Source of the DNA: Paenibacillus sp. LS1 | GTDB taxonomy: Bacteria > Bacillota > Bacilli > Paenibacillales > Paenibacillaceae | DNA length: 64,000 bases | NCBI RefSeq assembly: GCF_026013365.1 | Contig: NZ_JAPDOE010000001.1 | Span: forward strand, 1,984,001 to 2,048,000 | Direction: 5' to 3' | Shown: positions 51,974 to 60,909 of the stretch, in pieces | How positions within the stretch are numbered: position 1 is the stretch's first letter | How the letters are laid out: every line of letters starts with the position of its first letter | Position numbers and translations under genes: made by a program | The notes under the pieces: model-generated | Told to the model about the DNA's origin: nothing | The model's input: the letters and a program-made list of their open reading frames with translations, nothing else | The model's database searches: none

Positions 51974-53464
51974 TTAATGATAGTCACACTTGAAGTTTGT
52001 AAACTCAGCTACAGCATCTTTACCCGTCGCATATAGACCAATAAGCACGCCTGTAAAACCTCCAGCCACTTCCGATGACAGGTACCTTGTCTGTGCCGTG
52101 CCTAGCAGAATCTCTTCACCATCTGCTTGAAGCAAGAAGCTGTAACGTTCCTGACTTGAGCGGATGACCAGCGTAGCATGCTGTTTATTTCCCATATCCA
52201 CTTCTTTTTCAATCGATTTGATATCACCGATATTCAGACGCTCGATCACCTTATAGCCGTCTTGCTCCTGACAAATTGCCACTTCATAATGATGATTCTC
52301 ATCCATATAGATCGTAACACCAGCTTCCCCATTTGTCAGGCTGACATCGACTGAAATTGTGGCATTAAATTCTTTCTGACGTAGCCCGATGAACGTCGGG
52401 GATGCCGGAACATCCAGCGTTACATCAGTTCCTGTTAGCGTAAGCTTGTCTGATTCAAGCTGATAATGCTCTGCATTCGGATGACGAAGGTAACACCAGT
52501 CGAGGTTCCAATCTGTATTTTCAAACGTATAATGCTTCTTGTCCTGCTGGATCACCGTGTCCGGGATACGATTAGTCTCAAAACTCGTCAGCGTTGTACC
52601 TTCATGCCCGGCTGTAAACCATCCGTCTTCACCAAACGTAATCGGAGTCAGGAACACTTCCCGGCCCAGATGATGGAAAGTAGCCCATCTGCCAATCTGA
52701 CGGAACCCTAGGTGAAAGAGCCACCAGTTCCCCCGATCATCCTGAACCAGGTCACCATGGCCCACACCCTGCAACTCATAACCGCCCAAATTACGATTGG
52801 TCAGAACTGGATTTTGTGCATAAGCTTCGAACGGACCCGAAGACGAAGTTCCCCGAGCATACGTAACCATATGACCATACTCCGTACCGCCCTCAGCTGC
52901 AAGCAGGTAATAGTAACCGTTCATTTTATACAGATGCGGGCTTTCCAGATATCGTCCACCTGTTCCGTTCCATATCGAACGACTCGGGGTCAGTTTGCGA
53001 CCAGTTTCAATCTCAATCTCACACTGGACAATTCCGCCAACGCCTTCATCATCTACCCCGTTACTCATAAACAAGGTCTTTCCGTCTTCAAAATACAAAT
53101 CCGGATCAATCCCGCCTTGATCCACGTAAATAGGCTCAGACCATTCTCCGTAGATATCGTCCGTCCATACATAGAAATTCTGATGTGTCGTATCATTCGT
53201 TGTCACCATGAAGAAACGCCCGTTATTGTGTCTGATCGTTGGGGCAAATACACCCCCGGAACTGCTCACGGTCTCCAGCTGAATCTGACTTTTACGAGTG
53301 AGGCAATGACCAATCTGCTTCCAATTCAGCAGATCCTTGCTTTCAAAGAGAGGTACGCCCGGAAAGTACTGAAAAGAACTACACACCATATAGTACGTAT
53401 CGTTGACTTTGATCACACTTGGGTCTGGATAGAAACCTTTAACGACAGGATTATTGTATTTCAC
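51974..53464 (-). CDS. GH43 beta-xylosidase/arabinofuranosidase, cytoplasmic
   Basis: GTG 53464 is chosen (GGTGGAG upstream); the longer frame starts without a ribosome binding site. 496 residues. The five-bladed GH43 domain has Asp14 in FYPDPSVIK, the pKa-modulating Asp in GGIDPDLYF, and acid Glu in GGRYLESPHLYK. A C-terminal concanavalin-like beta-xylosidase domain follows (about 310-496, TFIGLRQKEFNATISVDV, VAGGFTGVLIGLYATG). It would release xylose or arabinose from imported oligosaccharides. Divergent from an ArsR-type regulator, and functionally close to the GH10 xylanase 5.4 kb away. Confidence 0.93.
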   Translation of the reverse strand: MKYNNPVVKGFYPDPSVIKVNDTYYMVCSSFQYFPGVPLFESKDLLNWKQIGHCLTRKSQIQLETVSSSGGVFAPTIRHNNGRFFMVTTNDTTHQNFYVWTDDIYGEWSEPIYVDQGGIDPDLYFEDGKTLFMSNGVDDEGVGGIVQCEIEIETGRKLTPSRSIWNGTGGRYLESPHLYKMNGYYYLLAAEGGTEYGHMVTYARGTSSSGPFEAYAQNPVLTNRNLGGYELQGVGHGDLVQDDRGNWWLFHLGFRQIGRWATFHHLGREVFLTPITFGEDGWFTAGHEGTTLTSFETNRIPDTVIQQDKKHYTFENTDWNLDWCYLRHPNAEHYQLESDKLTLTGTDVTLDVPASPTFIGLRQKEFNATISVDVSLTNGEAGVTIYMDENHHYEVAICQEQDGYKVIERLNIGDIKSIEKEVDMGNKQHATLVIRSSQERYSFLLQADGEEILLGTAQTRYLSSEVAGGFTGVLIGLYATGKDAVAEFTNFKCDYH

Positions 53465-53641
53465 TATACTCCACCTCTTATGATAAAATTCATAAATATA
53501 AGAATCCAACTTTGTAGCAACTAAAAAAATTAAACACCATTGGCTATAAACTTGCAATGAATCTGGATTGCATCTTGAAACTAATTTTATTGAATTAATA
53601 TATATGTAATTTTAGAAGATTGAGGGAAGGGAGTTGTACAG

Positions 53642-54544
53642 ATGATCAAAGCAAATGGGGAGACCCAGTTCCTTCCTTTATATGAGGCGCTGGCAAGCGA
53701 AGTCAGATGGAGAATCATGGACATGATTGCTGATCGCGAAATGAATGTGAAGGATATTGCTGCAGTATTAGAGCTTAGCCCCTCCATTGTCACGATGCAT
53801 ATTCGCAAACTAGAGGATGCAGGTCTAATCGGGAGTAGACGAGTTCGGATCAACGGAGGAACGCACAAATTATGTTACCTCAAACAAAATCAGATTGAGA
53901 TCGAGCTGCCATCCGCAAGCCAAACTTTACGAACCAGAGAACAGGCGATATCCGTCGGGCACTACACTGCTTTTGATATTCACCCTACCTGTGGGCTAGG
54001 CACACATGAGAAAGAAATCGGCGTCTGGGATGATCCGCGTTACTTCCTTGACCCCGAGCGGGTGCATGCTGCTATCCTGTGGTTTGGGAAGGGCTATGTT
54101 GAATATAAAACACCAAACTTTGTCCTTCCTGACCAGGCAACCGATGCTATTGAAATATCGATGGAACTGGCGTCTGAAGCTCCGGGTTTACGGGATCATT
54201 GGCCTTCGGATATTCGTTTCACTTTCAATGGTGTTTCTCTCGGAACGTGGACAAGCCCTGCCGACTTTGGCAGAGCAGCGCGTGGCAAATATACACCAGA
54301 ATGGTGGCATCGCAATGTGAATCAGTATGGATTATTGAAGACCATCCGCATTGATGCCTCTGGTACGTATATGGATGGTGAGCGGATGTCGGATATTACT
54401 CTTGAGGATATTAAGCTTAGCGAACCGTTCTGGACGCTTCGTTTTACGGTTGACGAGGAAAGCCCCAACGTAGGCGGTCTAACGATCTATGGTGCCGGTT
54501 TCGGTAACCATGATCAGGATATTGTTATTCGTGTACTGGGGTAA
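53642..54544 (+). CDS. ArsR-type HTH regulator with a large C-terminal domain
   Basis: 300 residues. The N-terminal winged helix (about 10-75) is ArsR-like: LYEALASEVRWRIMDMIADREMNVKDIAAVLELSPSIVTMHIRKLEDAGLI. The following 210 residues form an unrelated beta-rich domain (VGHYTAFDIHPTCGLGTHEKEIGVWDDPRYFLDP..., IRFTFNGVSLGTWTSPADFGRAARGKYTPEWW) that resembles carbohydrate-binding folds, though I cannot name it. No metal-binding Cys pair of classical ArsR is present. Divergent orientation to the GH43 gene suggests it controls that gene in response to a xylan-derived sugar (inference). Confidence 0.82.
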   Translation: MIKANGETQFLPLYEALASEVRWRIMDMIADREMNVKDIAAVLELSPSIVTMHIRKLEDAGLIGSRRVRINGGTHKLCYLKQNQIEIELPSASQTLRTREQAISVGHYTAFDIHPTCGLGTHEKEIGVWDDPRYFLDPERVHAAILWFGKGYVEYKTPNFVLPDQATDAIEISMELASEAPGLRDHWPSDIRFTFNGVSLGTWTSPADFGRAARGKYTPEWWHRNVNQYGLLKTIRIDASGTYMDGERMSDITLEDIKLSEPFWTLRFTVDEESPNVGGLTIYGAGFGNHDQDIVIRVLG

Positions 54545-54648
54545 TTTGGCTAGCTGTACAGGAATCCTCCCTTTCCTGACATAAAGGAGAGGGAGTGATG
54601 GAAAATGCTGTTCCTCAGCTAATTTTGAAGTACATACCTAATCAATTT

Positions 54649-54798
54649 TCATCTTTGATTTTTCAACAGGTCCTTAATTTCCCTTAACTCTGATAATATT
54701 TCTTTGGTGTGCTGGCTATTTTTTGAGTTATCTATTCCAACTTTCACAACATAAATACCGAGAAACAGATACACCACCAACATAATGATCATTCCCAT
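54649..54798 (-). CDS. small single-helix membrane protein of 49 residues
   Basis: A short frame from ATG 54798 to TGA 54651, with AAAGGAGAG eight bases upstream (a second ATG at 54804 is too near that site). It encodes MGMIIMLVVYLFLGIYVVKV, then GIDNSKNSQHTKEILSELRE and a Lys-rich end. One N-terminal transmembrane helix is followed by an amphipathic, charged helix of the KEIL.ELREIKDLL type. Small proteins of this build are common in Paenibacillus and Bacillus; the function is unknown. It lies just downstream of the metallophosphoesterase stop region and upstream of nothing else on this strand. Confidence 0.7.
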   Translation of the reverse strand: MGMIIMLVVYLFLGIYVVKVGIDNSKNSQHTKEILSELREIKDLLKNQR

Positions 54799-54833
54799 GT
54801 ACATCTCTCCTTTACCAAGAAACAAAAACGTCG

Positions 54834-55583
54834 CTAAGAACGCTCACTGTCCCCCCCATACTCTCTCTCTAACTGATTCCCATGGAATGCCTTCAAAATA
54901 AAAGCCCGATCCGGAACGTTCAACCGTTCATACGATTGCAGATACTCCCTATTGTCATATGGAACGCCAATGAATTTCACATCCACTTTGCCCTCTTGGA
55001 GATCCACGATCCCGTATTTGGCAATGGCAAGATCGTTACAGCCTAAAGCTCCCGGATTCATATAGATTCGTTGATCTGTCTTATAATAATGAAGAATATG
55101 ATGATGACCAAAACAAACCAAATCATGGGCCGTCCCCTGATACCTTGCGTCCAATTTAATCCCGGATGGTTCTTTATCGATGACATCCAGCTTGTCGTTG
55201 TTCATATGATAGTGAGTTAGAAGGAACCGACGTCCTTCTACCTCTTTTTCAACAAATTTCGGTAGAGCTTGTATTCTCTTGATCGATTCTGCACTTAGGT
55301 GTTGACCAATCCATTCATGATGCTCGGCTATGCCTTTATGCCCTTCTAATGGTCCCTTATTTTGGAGCAAGCTCAATACGGCTTCTTCGTGATTGCCTGC
55401 AATCGCTATAAAATTCTCACGGCTGTACAACATCTCGATCACTTCATTGGAGTAAGGGCCAATACCGATCATATCCCCCAAACAAAATGTATACTCAATG
55501 TCTCCTCTGGAATCCATATCAGCCAATACTGCTTGAAGCGCAGGAACATTCCCATGAATATCGGTTAAGATGGCAACCTTCAT
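54834..55583 (-). CDS. metallophosphoesterase (calcineurin-like)
   Basis: 249 residues. All five motif blocks are present: TDIHGN, LGDMIGIGP, AGNHEEA, LTHYH and FGHHHILHYYK, giving the two-metal site. It resembles the YfcE/MJ0936-like or ApaH-like cytoplasmic enzymes. Its ATG overlaps the stop of the upstream GNAT gene by four bases, so both are made from one mRNA. Substrate unknown. Confidence 0.9.
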   Translation of the reverse strand: MKVAILTDIHGNVPALQAVLADMDSRGDIEYTFCLGDMIGIGPYSNEVIEMLYSRENFIAIAGNHEEAVLSLLQNKGPLEGHKGIAEHHEWIGQHLSAESIKRIQALPKFVEKEVEGRRFLLTHYHMNNDKLDVIDKEPSGIKLDARYQGTAHDLVCFGHHHILHYYKTDQRIYMNPGALGCNDLAIAKYGIVDLQEGKVDVKFIGVPYDNREYLQSYERLNVPDRAFILKAFHGNQLEREYGGDSERS

Positions 55584-56524
55584 TGTGATTCCTCCTCAGG
55601 AATATACATCGTCTGAATCTCCTGCACACCCGGCATAAAGCCCAGATTCAGATACACGGACTCCGCATCATTTCCTTGCATCACATACAATCGCAGCACG
55701 GGATACTGACCCTTAAGCGCATTCAAAGCTCTCTGTAACATTAGTGTAGCAAGCCCTCTTCCTCTATATGCCGGCCGAACTCCTATGCTGTATACAGCAG
55801 CCTGATTATCTTGCAAGCACAAGCGACAATTTGCAATAAGCTGTCCCGTTTCCTTGTCGTATACTAGCGTGGAGGCTTGAGTCAGAATCTCATTTGTATA
55901 ATTAGGATCTTCGTCAGGTATAAAGTCAGCAAGGGAGGTTTTATTTCTTCGTGTAGCCTCAAGACTTCCTGCAAAACTCTCCAAGTCACATTGAGCAATC
56001 TCATCTTCATTCACATATTTTCTAGTGCCGGTTTCACTTTCAATAATCTCTGGACTCTTCACGGTTACCCTGCTGTCCCATTCGATTTCAAAATGATCTG
56101 TAGGCCGCTGCATCCAGCGACATCTGAACTCCACTGGCCAGAACCCAGCTCTGGCGAACAGATCGACTTGATCTGGAAGAATCTCAAAGGTCTGTATGCG
56201 TTTTGTACGATCTGACCACTGTAATAATTTATGCTTCAGAAGTTTCAATACCTCAAAGCATTGCTGGAATGGCGGGATAAAAAACAAATGATACATCTGG
56301 TTTGGCTCCATTCTCACGCCGCCTATTTTGCTTTCCCCCTTGTAAATCCAGTACGCACTGATCTTTGATGAACTGAACTCTTCTTCCCTGAAAAATCCGA
56401 CATAACGCATATCATAATAAACCGTGCAATATAATCCCCATTCGGCAAAATCAGCTTTGCGAATCGAATATTCATCCGACAGATCATATTGAAGAATATC
56501 TGTAGACCATTCCGTTAAACTCAT
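55580..56524 (-). CDS. GNAT family acetyltransferase, two-domain
   Basis: 314 residues. The C-terminal part carries the catalytic fold: LIANCRLCLQDNQAAVYSIGVRPAYRGRGLATLMLQRAL (acetyl-CoA loop RGRGLA) and ESVYLNLGFMPG. The N-terminal 170 residues look like a degenerate second GNAT domain (GFWPVEFRCRWMQRP). The four-base overlap with the metallophosphoesterase marks an operon. Confidence 0.85.
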   Translation of the reverse strand: MSLTEWSTDILQYDLSDEYSIRKADFAEWGLYCTVYYDMRYVGFFREEEFSSSKISAYWIYKGESKIGGVRMEPNQMYHLFFIPPFQQCFEVLKLLKHKLLQWSDRTKRIQTFEILPDQVDLFARAGFWPVEFRCRWMQRPTDHFEIEWDSRVTVKSPEIIESETGTRKYVNEDEIAQCDLESFAGSLEATRRNKTSLADFIPDEDPNYTNEILTQASTLVYDKETGQLIANCRLCLQDNQAAVYSIGVRPAYRGRGLATLMLQRALNALKGQYPVLRLYVMQGNDAESVYLNLGFMPGVQEIQTMYIPEEESQ

Positions 56525-56562
56525 ACGTCATTCCTCCTCAGTTCCAATTACATGTACAGCAA

Positions 56563-57024
56563 TTAAAGAACCTTTCTATATTCCACCCCGTGAACATGAA
56601 TTAACACATGCTGTGCCTGCAAACGTTCAAAGAAATCCAACATGTCCTTAAACGGATTCTCGAAATACGCAGTTAGGTAAGCAATCTCTGGCGTTGTTTT
56701 GATAAAATTATAAAAAAAGTAGGGGTCCATGTTACCCACATCTTCTGGACTACCAAGGGAAACCTCCAATGTCTGCCCTGTTTCTGTATTCTGGAACATA
56801 CAGTGCTCACCATGAACATCAAAAAACCAGTCTCCCGTTAATTCTTCTCCTCCATGGATTGCATCCGCATTGGTCAGCATATCGTACGCACCTGCCAGGA
56901 TCTCCATACGATCAGGCTGATCCGTTTCCAATATCAATTGCTCGATCAATTCCCGCGCGATTCTTTGGTACATATCCATCACAGTCAATAATTCTTCTGT
57001 AATTTCCTGGGTTATCGCCTTCAT
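56563..57024 (-). CDS. protein of unknown function, cytoplasmic
   Basis: 153 residues, acidic, no signal or membrane segment. Features: an N-terminal helix (ITEELLTVMDMYQRIARELIEQLIL), GDWFFDVHGEHCMFQNTETGQTLEVSLG in the middle, and FKDMLDFFERL near the end. Its start overlaps the stop of the upstream gene by four bases (ATGA), so the two are co-translated. The composition resembles small immunity-type proteins, but I do not recognise a family. Confidence 0.6.
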   Translation of the reverse strand: MKAITQEITEELLTVMDMYQRIARELIEQLILETDQPDRMEILAGAYDMLTNADAIHGGEELTGDWFFDVHGEHCMFQNTETGQTLEVSLGSPEDVGNMDPYFFYNFIKTTPEIAYLTAYFENPFKDMLDFFERLQAQHVLIHVHGVEYRKVL

Positions 57025-57650
57025 ACCTTCAGATCCTTATCCGGGTATCCAATTTCTGCAATTTCACCTTCGATATCACTTAATCTCAGTTCATCATTTA
57101 ATTGTTGTAGTAAGATCTCATCGATCGGCTTCATATCAAATACCTGTTCAACCAGTTTGATATCCAACGCTATCTCGTAGTAATCCTGTGCCCAAGCATG
57201 ATAATATTTCGCGCCGCCTACTAAAATCTCTAACAGTTCGTATTCATGATCCCCAAGCACCGTGCCCGCAGACCACCCTTCCTGATCCGCCACACTCCAG
57301 ATACAGAACGTCGTCTGATCCATTACAAATGCCGGCTCTGCCAAAAATGTATTAAATGCTTCTGGAACACGCTTTACCACATCACTCCTGTCAACCTTAT
57401 GCTGAAGTGCATACTCTTTATCAAAGCCTTTAATAATCAGCCCCTTCGGACTGAATATTGCAAAATAATGATCTCCTTGCCCATCTCTCATGGATGCCAT
57501 TTGCTCATTCGTGTCCCACTGGGAATTATACGAGTAATACCTGTACTCCCATTCCGGCATCAAAATGGCATCCAGCATAGCTGCTGCCTTTAGAATCTGT
57601 TTGCATTCACTAATGTGAGGAAGTTTATCGATAAAATTAAGATTACCCAT
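57021..57650 (-). CDS. protein of unknown function paired with the 56563 gene
   Basis: 209 residues from ATG 57650 (MGNLNFIDKLP), AAGGAGG twelve bases upstream. Contains PEWEYRYYSYNSQWDTNEQMAS, then GDHYFAIFSPKGLIIKGFDKEY, and a C-terminal acidic segment. Soluble. The four-base overlap with the next gene shows a two-gene unit. No family recognised; both proteins could act together. Confidence 0.6.
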   Translation of the reverse strand: MGNLNFIDKLPHISECKQILKAAAMLDAILMPEWEYRYYSYNSQWDTNEQMASMRDGQGDHYFAIFSPKGLIIKGFDKEYALQHKVDRSDVVKRVPEAFNTFLAEPAFVMDQTTFCIWSVADQEGWSAGTVLGDHEYELLEILVGGAKYYHAWAQDYYEIALDIKLVEQVFDMKPIDEILLQQLNDELRLSDIEGEIAEIGYPDKDLKV

Positions 57651-57729
57651 CGTGTGATATTGCCTCCTTGGTGTCATTTTTATAAATAAATACGCAATGG
57701 CTGTTCTTTTACCCTTTCAAATGAAGTAA

Positions 57730-58431
57730 TTAACTGCTAGACCTTGCGGTCAGCAAAGATACGATAACGTATCCAAAAAGTTGAACCGTAAATACAATGG
57801 CGACAAACTCAACCATCATGCTGTTCGCTGCATTGAAATCATTAACAAGATCCACGAAGATCTTCCCAGGCTGGGATAATACATCCCACGAATTCCACCG
57901 ATTAAATCTTCCAATGTAGACCCCTATACTGCTTAAGAGCAAAATAATGCCCACAACCATCACGCTAACGTACTTATTTACTAATTTGTTTAACATGCCG
58001 TGGATTTGAATGATCGAACAAGTCGAGAGCAGCAATCCGATGATCGCTACAGCAAACGTCAGGGTAAGACTATACCAAAAATCAATATTGACCCAGAATC
58101 TGGTCTCCCCCTGAGCATCGAAATATCTAAATGAATGCAGAATCTCCGTAAAAAGGTAGGCCGCATTGGGCAGAAAAAAGAGCCATACTCCACACATCAA
58201 CCCTACACATATCGCGCTCATTTTCGTTACTTTTTTATTGAATATGTACCTAATGCAGGATGAGATGATGAAGGGTACCCATGCCAGGAACATATCCCAA
58301 CTTAAAAAGCGATACATGTTCCGATCTGTTTGCTCACTTAAATACATCACAACACCTAAACAACAACAAGTAGCCACGAGCAAGGTAACGATGAATCGGA
58401 TATCTTGAACCGGATGTTTGTTATCTTTCAT
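57730..58431 (-). CDS. DUF1361 membrane protein
   Basis: 233 residues with about six hydrophobic segments. The DUF1361 signature is visible: LFFLPNAAYLFTEILHSFR (the LPNA.Y..TE pattern), and YIGRFNRWNSWDVLS near the C-terminal third. Function of this family is unknown. It is transcribed alone. Confidence 0.85.
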   Translation of the reverse strand: MKDNKHPVQDIRFIVTLLVATCCCLGVVMYLSEQTDRNMYRFLSWDMFLAWVPFIISSCIRYIFNKKVTKMSAICVGLMCGVWLFFLPNAAYLFTEILHSFRYFDAQGETRFWVNIDFWYSLTLTFAVAIIGLLLSTCSIIQIHGMLNKLVNKYVSVMVVGIILLLSSIGVYIGRFNRWNSWDVLSQPGKIFVDLVNDFNAANSMMVEFVAIVFTVQLFGYVIVSLLTARSSS

Positions 58432-58469
58432 TTTGAGCTGCCTACTTCCCTCTCCCTGATGAATGAATG

Positions 58470-58898
58470 TTATAAATACTTTTTAAATGCCTTGCTGGAT
58501 TCTCCGTTGTATCCCAATTTCGTATAAAAGTGATGTGCCTCTTCTCTGGATGATCCACTAGTGAGAAACATCTTCACACAATTTTTCTGCACACATACAT
58601 GCTCTATATGTTTCATCAATTCAGATCCATATCCCTTGCTCTGCACATGTTCCGTAATAATAACCCGCTCAACTAAGCCGAATGGTCTATTTTCCACCAA
58701 AGCATCCAGACAAATATGTAAATGAGCCGTGCCGATCACCTGATCACCCAGTTCATACACAAACAAGAAACTGTTTGGGTTATTCCGAACTTCTTCAATA
58801 CGCTCTGCAAGCACCTTGGTGTTTAAGTTGTTCGGCAATAATTCTGTATACAGCCTATCTATAACCGCTGCATCTCTAGATTCCGCCTCTCTTATCAT
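58470..58898 (-). CDS. GNAT family N-acetyltransferase
   Basis: 142 residues from ATG 58898 (MIREAESRDAAVIDRLY); GGGGGGAG lies four bases before it. GNAT motifs: IGTAHLHICLDAL, VERVIITEHVQSKGYGSELMKHI (QSKGYG loop) and FYTKLGY. The upstream GNAT gene ends 26 bases before this start, so the two are tandem paralogues in one operon. Confidence 0.87.
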   Translation of the reverse strand: MIREAESRDAAVIDRLYTELLPNNLNTKVLAERIEEVRNNPNSFLFVYELGDQVIGTAHLHICLDALVENRPFGLVERVIITEHVQSKGYGSELMKHIEHVCVQKNCVKMFLTSGSSREEAHHFYTKLGYNGESSKAFKKYL

Positions 58899-58924
58899 CA
58901 AGCTCCCCCCTTGCAGCTTATTCA

Positions 58925-59335
58925 CTAGATTTTCTTGATCAATATAATCTCCAAGGGTTGTGTATCCAGCAACAGAGCCCCTGCGTCAACATACCCCAGC
59001 TTTCGATAGAAATGTTGGGCATGTTCGTCTGATTGCGTTGAAGTCATCACGGTATCGAAGCCTTGTTGCTTCATTAGACTTTCCCAGTGATGCACGACTT
59101 TTTTGCCAAATCCGCCGTTTCGATAAGGTTCTTCAATCCAAATCATATTCATAAAGGGAAGGTTGTCCCAAAAGTACCCGTACCTCATCCATCCAACTCT
59201 TGATCCCTCGTCCTCGTCCCATAGGATGAATACTTCTTTCTCACGAATCTTCGTTTTTACAAGTGGCTGATGGATATGCAGATCTCTTTCAATGATATAG
59301 TCGTAGTCAGCTTCCGTTGCATATTCAATCTTCAT
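58925..59335 (-). CDS. GNAT family N-acetyltransferase
   Basis: 136 residues from ATG 59335 (MKIEYATEADYDYIIERD), GAAGGGAG eight bases upstream. GNAT motifs: VGWMRYGYFWDNLPFMNMIWIEEPYRNGGFGKKVVHHW (RNGGFG loop) and HFYRKLGY. First gene of a tandem pair of GNAT genes. Confidence 0.87.
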   Translation of the reverse strand: MKIEYATEADYDYIIERDLHIHQPLVKTKIREKEVFILWDEDEGSRVGWMRYGYFWDNLPFMNMIWIEEPYRNGGFGKKVVHHWESLMKQQGFDTVMTSTQSDEHAQHFYRKLGYVDAGALLLDTQPLEIILIKKI

Positions 59336-59425
59336 TTGAATTACTCCCTTCAATAACTACGTCCATCATAACCCAAAATGTGGTATATGCGAACAGTTCC
59401 TTCCTCTTTTTCTCCCATGCCAAAA

Positions 59426-59445
59426 AGCCACGGTTCCCCGTGGCT
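59426..59445 (-). terminator. terminator of the deaminase gene
   Basis: AGCCACGG and CCGTGGCT form an 8-bp stem with a TTCC loop; on the minus strand TTTTT follows. 19 bases after the stop. Confidence 0.8.
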
Positions 59446-59463
59446 CTAGACGCTCTATTTTCC

Positions 59464-60693
59464 TCAATCCGAAGTCGATCCGCTGACCAATTGCCCCTTG
59501 TACCATACGGCCTGCCGCGCAGATCGCCTCGCAACAGCTTCCGCCGAACAACTTGCATGAACCAGTACAAAACTCGCTGCATCACCTACCTTCGGCCATA
59601 CATGCTGCCCTTGTGAATCCAGCGGTGTGATACCGCCTGTTACGAATGCCAAAGATTGAGACAAGGACAGTTCATCACTATATCCGTACAGTTCTGCGAA
59701 GCGTCCTGCTTTCTCAAGCAAATCTCCATTGCCAAAAGGAGACCAATGATCCGTCAGGCTATCTGTTGCCAGCTTCACGTTCACGCCCATACGGTGGAGC
59801 ATGGGAAGAGGCATCACCGTTCTGCCAATGGGCACCGTGGAAGCAATGCTCATCCCAAGCGAAGCCATTCGCTGCGCCATATCTTCTGCTTCCTGCTGCT
59901 CTGCACGGGCGAACCAGAACGCATGACTCACGGTAACTTTGCCCTGAAGCCCTGCTGCTTCGGTCAGATTCGCGAGTTCCAGCAGCGTTTGTTTCCCAGC
60001 TTGCCCGCTATCATGCAGATGTATATCAACCCCCGCATGGTGCTGAACAGCCAGTTCAACCATGGCGTTCAGTGATTTCTCGATCTGTTCATCCACCGTA
60101 TGAGGATCAAGACCGCCCACATGCGTTGCACCTTCCTTCATCGCTTGGCCCATAAGCTCCACTGAATTGGAGCGAAGCAGTCCATGCTGTGGAAAAGCCA
60201 CGATCTCCGAAGAGATTTTGCCCGAAAATGATTCCAGAGCCTGCCGCGTCGCTTCCAGTCTTTTCAACCCACTGACGGGTTCAATATTGCAATGACTACG
60301 CACATGAGTTGAGCCGCACCCCTGAATCAAGGCCAGAATACTCTCCGCTTGACGCTTCGCATCTGGTAACAGCTTGGGCAGTAGAACCTTCTCTTCTTCA
60401 ATACGTTCGAAAATACTGGAGATACGTTTAACGGCTGTCCATGGCCCATCGTAGTACGTTTTATCCAGATGAATATGTGCCTCCTCGAACGAAGGCAGTA
60501 GCAAAAATCCCTTGCCATCTACTTGTGGTAGATCACTAGACAACGGGTTGTTTCCATCCACGATCGCCGCGATCACTCCATCTTCAATCCGCAGATGAGC
60601 AAGGCTTGTCCGTGTCCCCGTCACCTGTTCTCCTTCTCGAACATAACTCTGCTCCACAGTCACATTGGTTAACCAGTAGGCCTGCTTCATCAT
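59464..60693 (-). CDS. cytosine deaminase-like amidohydrolase
   Basis: 409 residues. Composite domain then the deaminase pattern: FEEAHIHLDKTYYDGPW (metal His pair), RSHCNIEP, GVDIHLHDSG, VSHAFWFA, and ATDSLTDHWSPFGNGD with the metal-bound Asp. This is the CodA/D-aminoacylase-like subgroup of amidohydrolases that deaminates cytosine or related N-heterocycles. Start at ATG 60693 or 60690, GAGGG upstream. No transporter neighbours it, so the natural substrate is uncertain. Confidence 0.88.
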   Translation of the reverse strand: MMKQAYWLTNVTVEQSYVREGEQVTGTRTSLAHLRIEDGVIAAIVDGNNPLSSDLPQVDGKGFLLLPSFEEAHIHLDKTYYDGPWTAVKRISSIFERIEEEKVLLPKLLPDAKRQAESILALIQGCGSTHVRSHCNIEPVSGLKRLEATRQALESFSGKISSEIVAFPQHGLLRSNSVELMGQAMKEGATHVGGLDPHTVDEQIEKSLNAMVELAVQHHAGVDIHLHDSGQAGKQTLLELANLTEAAGLQGKVTVSHAFWFARAEQQEAEDMAQRMASLGMSIASTVPIGRTVMPLPMLHRMGVNVKLATDSLTDHWSPFGNGDLLEKAGRFAELYGYSDELSLSQSLAFVTGGITPLDSQGQHVWPKVGDAASFVLVHASCSAEAVARRSARQAVWYKGQLVSGSTSD

Positions 60694-60847
60694 GTCATCC
60701 CTCTTTTCTCACCCGGCATTACGTCCCCCGGATACCGATTGTTCTATGATCCATGGTACCATACGGTTTCACCAGGCAAAAATATGTAAAACGTTGGTTT
60801 TCCATACGCGGAACGTTTGCATGCCTTCCTTAATACATGCAAAAAAA

Positions 60848-60867
60848 CAGGCACAATAACGTGCCTG
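60848..60867 (-). terminator. terminator of the ogt-alkD unit
   Basis: CAGGCAC/GTGCCTG stem with a 6-base loop followed by TTTTTTT on the minus strand; about 43 bases after the ogt stop. Confidence 0.85.
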
Positions 60868-60909
60868 CCCTGTCCATATCACCTTAATCTGCTTGATTCC
60901 GCTCTTCCA

